Part shown: positions 61,917-64,000 of the stretch, piece by piece | Position numbering within the stretch: position 1 is the stretch's first letter | Layout of the letters: each line of letters starts with the position of its first letter | Source of the DNA: Chlorocebus sabaeus | Lineage: Eukaryota > Chordata > Mammalia > Primates > Cercopithecidae | Direction of reading: 5' to 3' | Length of the DNA stretch: 64,000 nucleotides | Assembly: GCF_047675955.1 (NCBI RefSeq) | Contig: NC_132929.1 | Span: forward strand, 37,564,421-37,628,420 | The notes under the pieces: model-generated | Told to the model about the DNA's origin: nothing | Databases searched by the model: none | The model's input: only the letters and a program-made list of their open reading frames with translations | Made by a program: the position numbers and the translations under genes

Positions 61917-62236
61917 GGCTGGTGCACGGTGGCTCACGCCTGTAATCCCAGCACTTTGGGAGGCCAAGGCAGGTGGATCACAAGGTCAGGAGTTTGCAAC
62001 CAGCCTGGCCAACATGGTGAAACCCCGTCTCTACTAAAAAAAAAAACCACAAAAATTTGCCAGGCATGGGCATGGTGGCGTAAACCTCTAATCCCAACTA
62101 CTCGGGAGGCTGAGGCGGGAGAATCGCTTGATCCAGGAGGCGGAGGTTGCAGTGAGCTGAGATCGTGCCGCTGCACTCCAGCCTGGGCGACAGCAAGACT
62201 CCATCTCAAAAACAAAAAACAAAAAAACAAAAAAAG
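61917..62236 (+). mobile_element. Alu (S-like)
   Basis: ggctggtgcacggtggctca to an A/C tail (aaaacaaaaaacaaaaaaac). It carries a short duplication in gggcatgggcatggtggcg. Antisense to VPS13C. Confidence 0.93.
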
Positions 62237-63199
62237 AAGTATCTATTTCTGCCACCCAGTCTGACAAATGCATACTTCCTCTTTGAAAATGTGAATGTTA
62301 TCTAACAAACAGTAACTATAACAGTGAAATAAGCATAATACATTCTCCAAGTTATTTGCACTGAAGGAGGAGCTCTGCTTCTAATACAAAGAATAGGGAA
62401 AGAATAAGCAGCATAATTCAGATTAACAGTGGCACCAGTGTAAAGAGGTAAAAGTGCATTCCTTCATGCAACCAGTAGATGAGCACTTATCTTGGTAAGG
62501 CACTGGACTAACAAGTACTCTCCACTAAACTGCATGCTATTCTGACTGATAAATATGCAGCAGTGTCATTCCATATCCTATGAATTCCAGAAATCCTGTT
62601 TAAAGAAAAAGAATTTATAAGACCAAGATTAAACCAGATCTCCTCTAAAAATCAACCATTTTATATTTAACTGAACACCGATGAAAAAGATTTCATTTTC
62701 CTTTTCTACCTTAAGACAACATAATAATACTATACAATGTAAATAACTTTACTGCTATAGCTAGATCAGGGCTAAGAACTCGTAGGAGTCATAGAAAGTT
62801 CTCAAAAAAACTGTAGGAAGGGTAAATATTTGTGTCTAATCTTAAAAAAAAAAAAAACCGGGATATGGTGACTAATAATTGGAGATGAATAAACTTAACT
62901 CTGCCAGCAAGGAAAGCTCTAAAGCCAATCCCACAATCAAGTGGCTCTAATCTTGCCAAGTCTAACCAGATTAAGGTGACAGACAAGGAAATTCTGTGAG
63001 GTGATCTCCCTTATGCTGGACTGACAGGCCCATGAGAGGAGGGTAGACAATACACTTAGTAAGCAGGCTGTGCTTCAGAAGAGACCCCATATGATTCTCA
63101 TTAATAAACTACAAATATTTCGGATGTGCATACACTGCTAGAAAGTCACCACAGTTTCAAAGCCAATCTTGGAAGATATTTTAAGAAATACACTAAAAG

Positions 63200-63479
63200 G
63201 GCCGGGTGCGGTGGCTCATGCCCGTAATCCCAACACTTTGGGAGACCGAGGCGATTGGATCACTTGAGCCCAGGAGTTGAAGACCAGCCTTGCCAACACG
63301 GCGAAACCCTGTCTCTACTAAAAAATACAAATATTAGCCAGGCATGATGGCAGGCACCTGTAATCCCAGATACTCGGGAGGCTGAGGCAGCAGAATTGCT
63401 CGAACCAGGAAGGCAGAGGTTGCAGGATCATGCAACGGCACTCCAGCCTCAGCGACAGAGCCAGATCAAGACCCAGTCT

Positions 63480-63514
<35 letters not shown>
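63200..63514 (+). mobile_element. Alu with long A tail
   Basis: ggccgggtgcggtggctcat, with a right arm shortened around ttgcaggatcatgcaacgg and 34 uninterrupted A at the end. Antisense to VPS13C. Confidence 0.94.
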
Positions 63515-63517
<3 letters not shown>

Positions 63518-64000
63518 AAAGGGTAAATCCTGTATCAAAATTTAGTATTCTTCTTCAATGAACCAGAAGATGAAAACGGAAGTAAATTAGCAAATGACAC
63601 GAAGAGTTGGAGTCATCGCAAAAAAAAAACCTAGAAATAGTTGCTAAATTATAGAAAACAACCAAGCTAGTATATTTATAAACAAAAATCAAATGGTACT
63701 GGCACAATATGGAAAAGCCTGCCTAAGTCCAAGAATGGCTTTTTAAATAATGGCCTACAAAATAAACGTAAGAAATATAGTCCTATTGTTAAATACCTCC
63801 AACCAGAAATAATCTCTCTAAACTTTTGCAGAAATTCAGACTATACCTTTCTTATGGTACTTAACACTTAACTTTATATAAATCCCCAGTCTGATTATAA
63901 ACTTCTTACTGATTCTCCTCAGAGTAGGTACTCAATAAATATTGACTTCAGAATGCATATTGTACTGGGGTGGAAACAACCACAATAAGATCATAAATCT

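Larger units (their letters stand above)
59004..64000 (-). other. VPS13C intron 1 (part)
   Basis: No exon 1, CpG island or promoter is visible, so transcription starts beyond 64000. Contains MIR/MADE1 near 60000, a GGAA tract and two Alus. The stretches 59004-59890, 60080-60500, 60565-61915, 62240-63195 and 63515-64000 hold nothing I recognise. Confidence 0.82.

Noticed and set aside
59004..64000. VPS13C promoter or exon 1
   Set aside because: No CpG-rich stretch and no reading of the expected N-terminal peptide (the MVLES start of VPS13C). The region is AT-rich intron with Alus and MADE1.
1..64000. CRISPR array, operon, phage, tRNA or rRNA genes
   Set aside because: The tandem repeats are microsatellite or transposon-derived. 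There are no regularly spaced repeats with unique spacers, no dense ORFs and no tRNA/rRNA motifs. This is a mammalian intron landscape.

Overview
This is vertebrate nuclear DNA: AT-rich, intron-dominated and full of primate repeats (about 20 Alu copies, several L1/L2/MIR pieces, MaLR LTRs and fossil DNA transposons). One gene explains all the coding sequence. It is VPS13C, transcribed on the minus strand, so the 5' side of the gene is at high coordinates. I could place 23 consecutive coding exons (exons 2 to 24) with GT-AG borders. Their lengths add up to 2308 nt (c.101-c.2408 if exon 1 contributes 100 coding nt, as expected for this family), every phase joins, and no stop or frameshift appears. 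They encode about residues 34-803: the N-terminal chorein domain and the start of the lipid-transfer groove of this bridge-like lipid-transfer protein. Exon 1 and the promoter lie beyond 64000; exon 25 and later exons lie below position 1.

The species is probably an Old World monkey rather than human. The Alu at 56440-56743 carries bases that I recognise as the macaque/baboon AluYR type (a GATCCGGCCACTG block and an AAAAAACTAGCCGGGCGAGG block). This rests on remembered consensus sequences and needs a RepeatMasker check.

Layout from low to high coordinate: 1-1977, intron 24 with an old L1 split by a MER2-like element; 1978-7372, exons 24-21 with a 1.6-kb mariner fossil in intron 22; 7373-10200, exons 20 and 19 bracketed by a 109-bp direct duplication; 10200-15197, intron 18 with a higher-order CA/CGTA repeat and an old L1 that received an Alu and two MaLR LTRs; 15198-16016, exons 18 and 17; 16017-24644, the large intron 16 with L2, MIR, MLT1, a Tigger-type element and a long purine tract; 24645-38303, exons 16 to 8 at short spacing; 38563-43238, the two in-frame cassette exons 7 and 6; 43239-59003, exons 5 to 2, with an L1-in-L1-with-Alus nest in intron 3; 59004-64000, part of intron 1 with a MADE1 (miR-548-type) hairpin.

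I found no second gene, CpG-island promoter, tRNA, rRNA, CRISPR array or novel multi-gene system. The points most worth following up are the direct duplication flanking exons 19-20 (a repeat-mediated deletion would stay in frame), the weak splice signals and polybasic content of cassette exons 6/7, the MADE1 hairpin, and the nested transposon structures.
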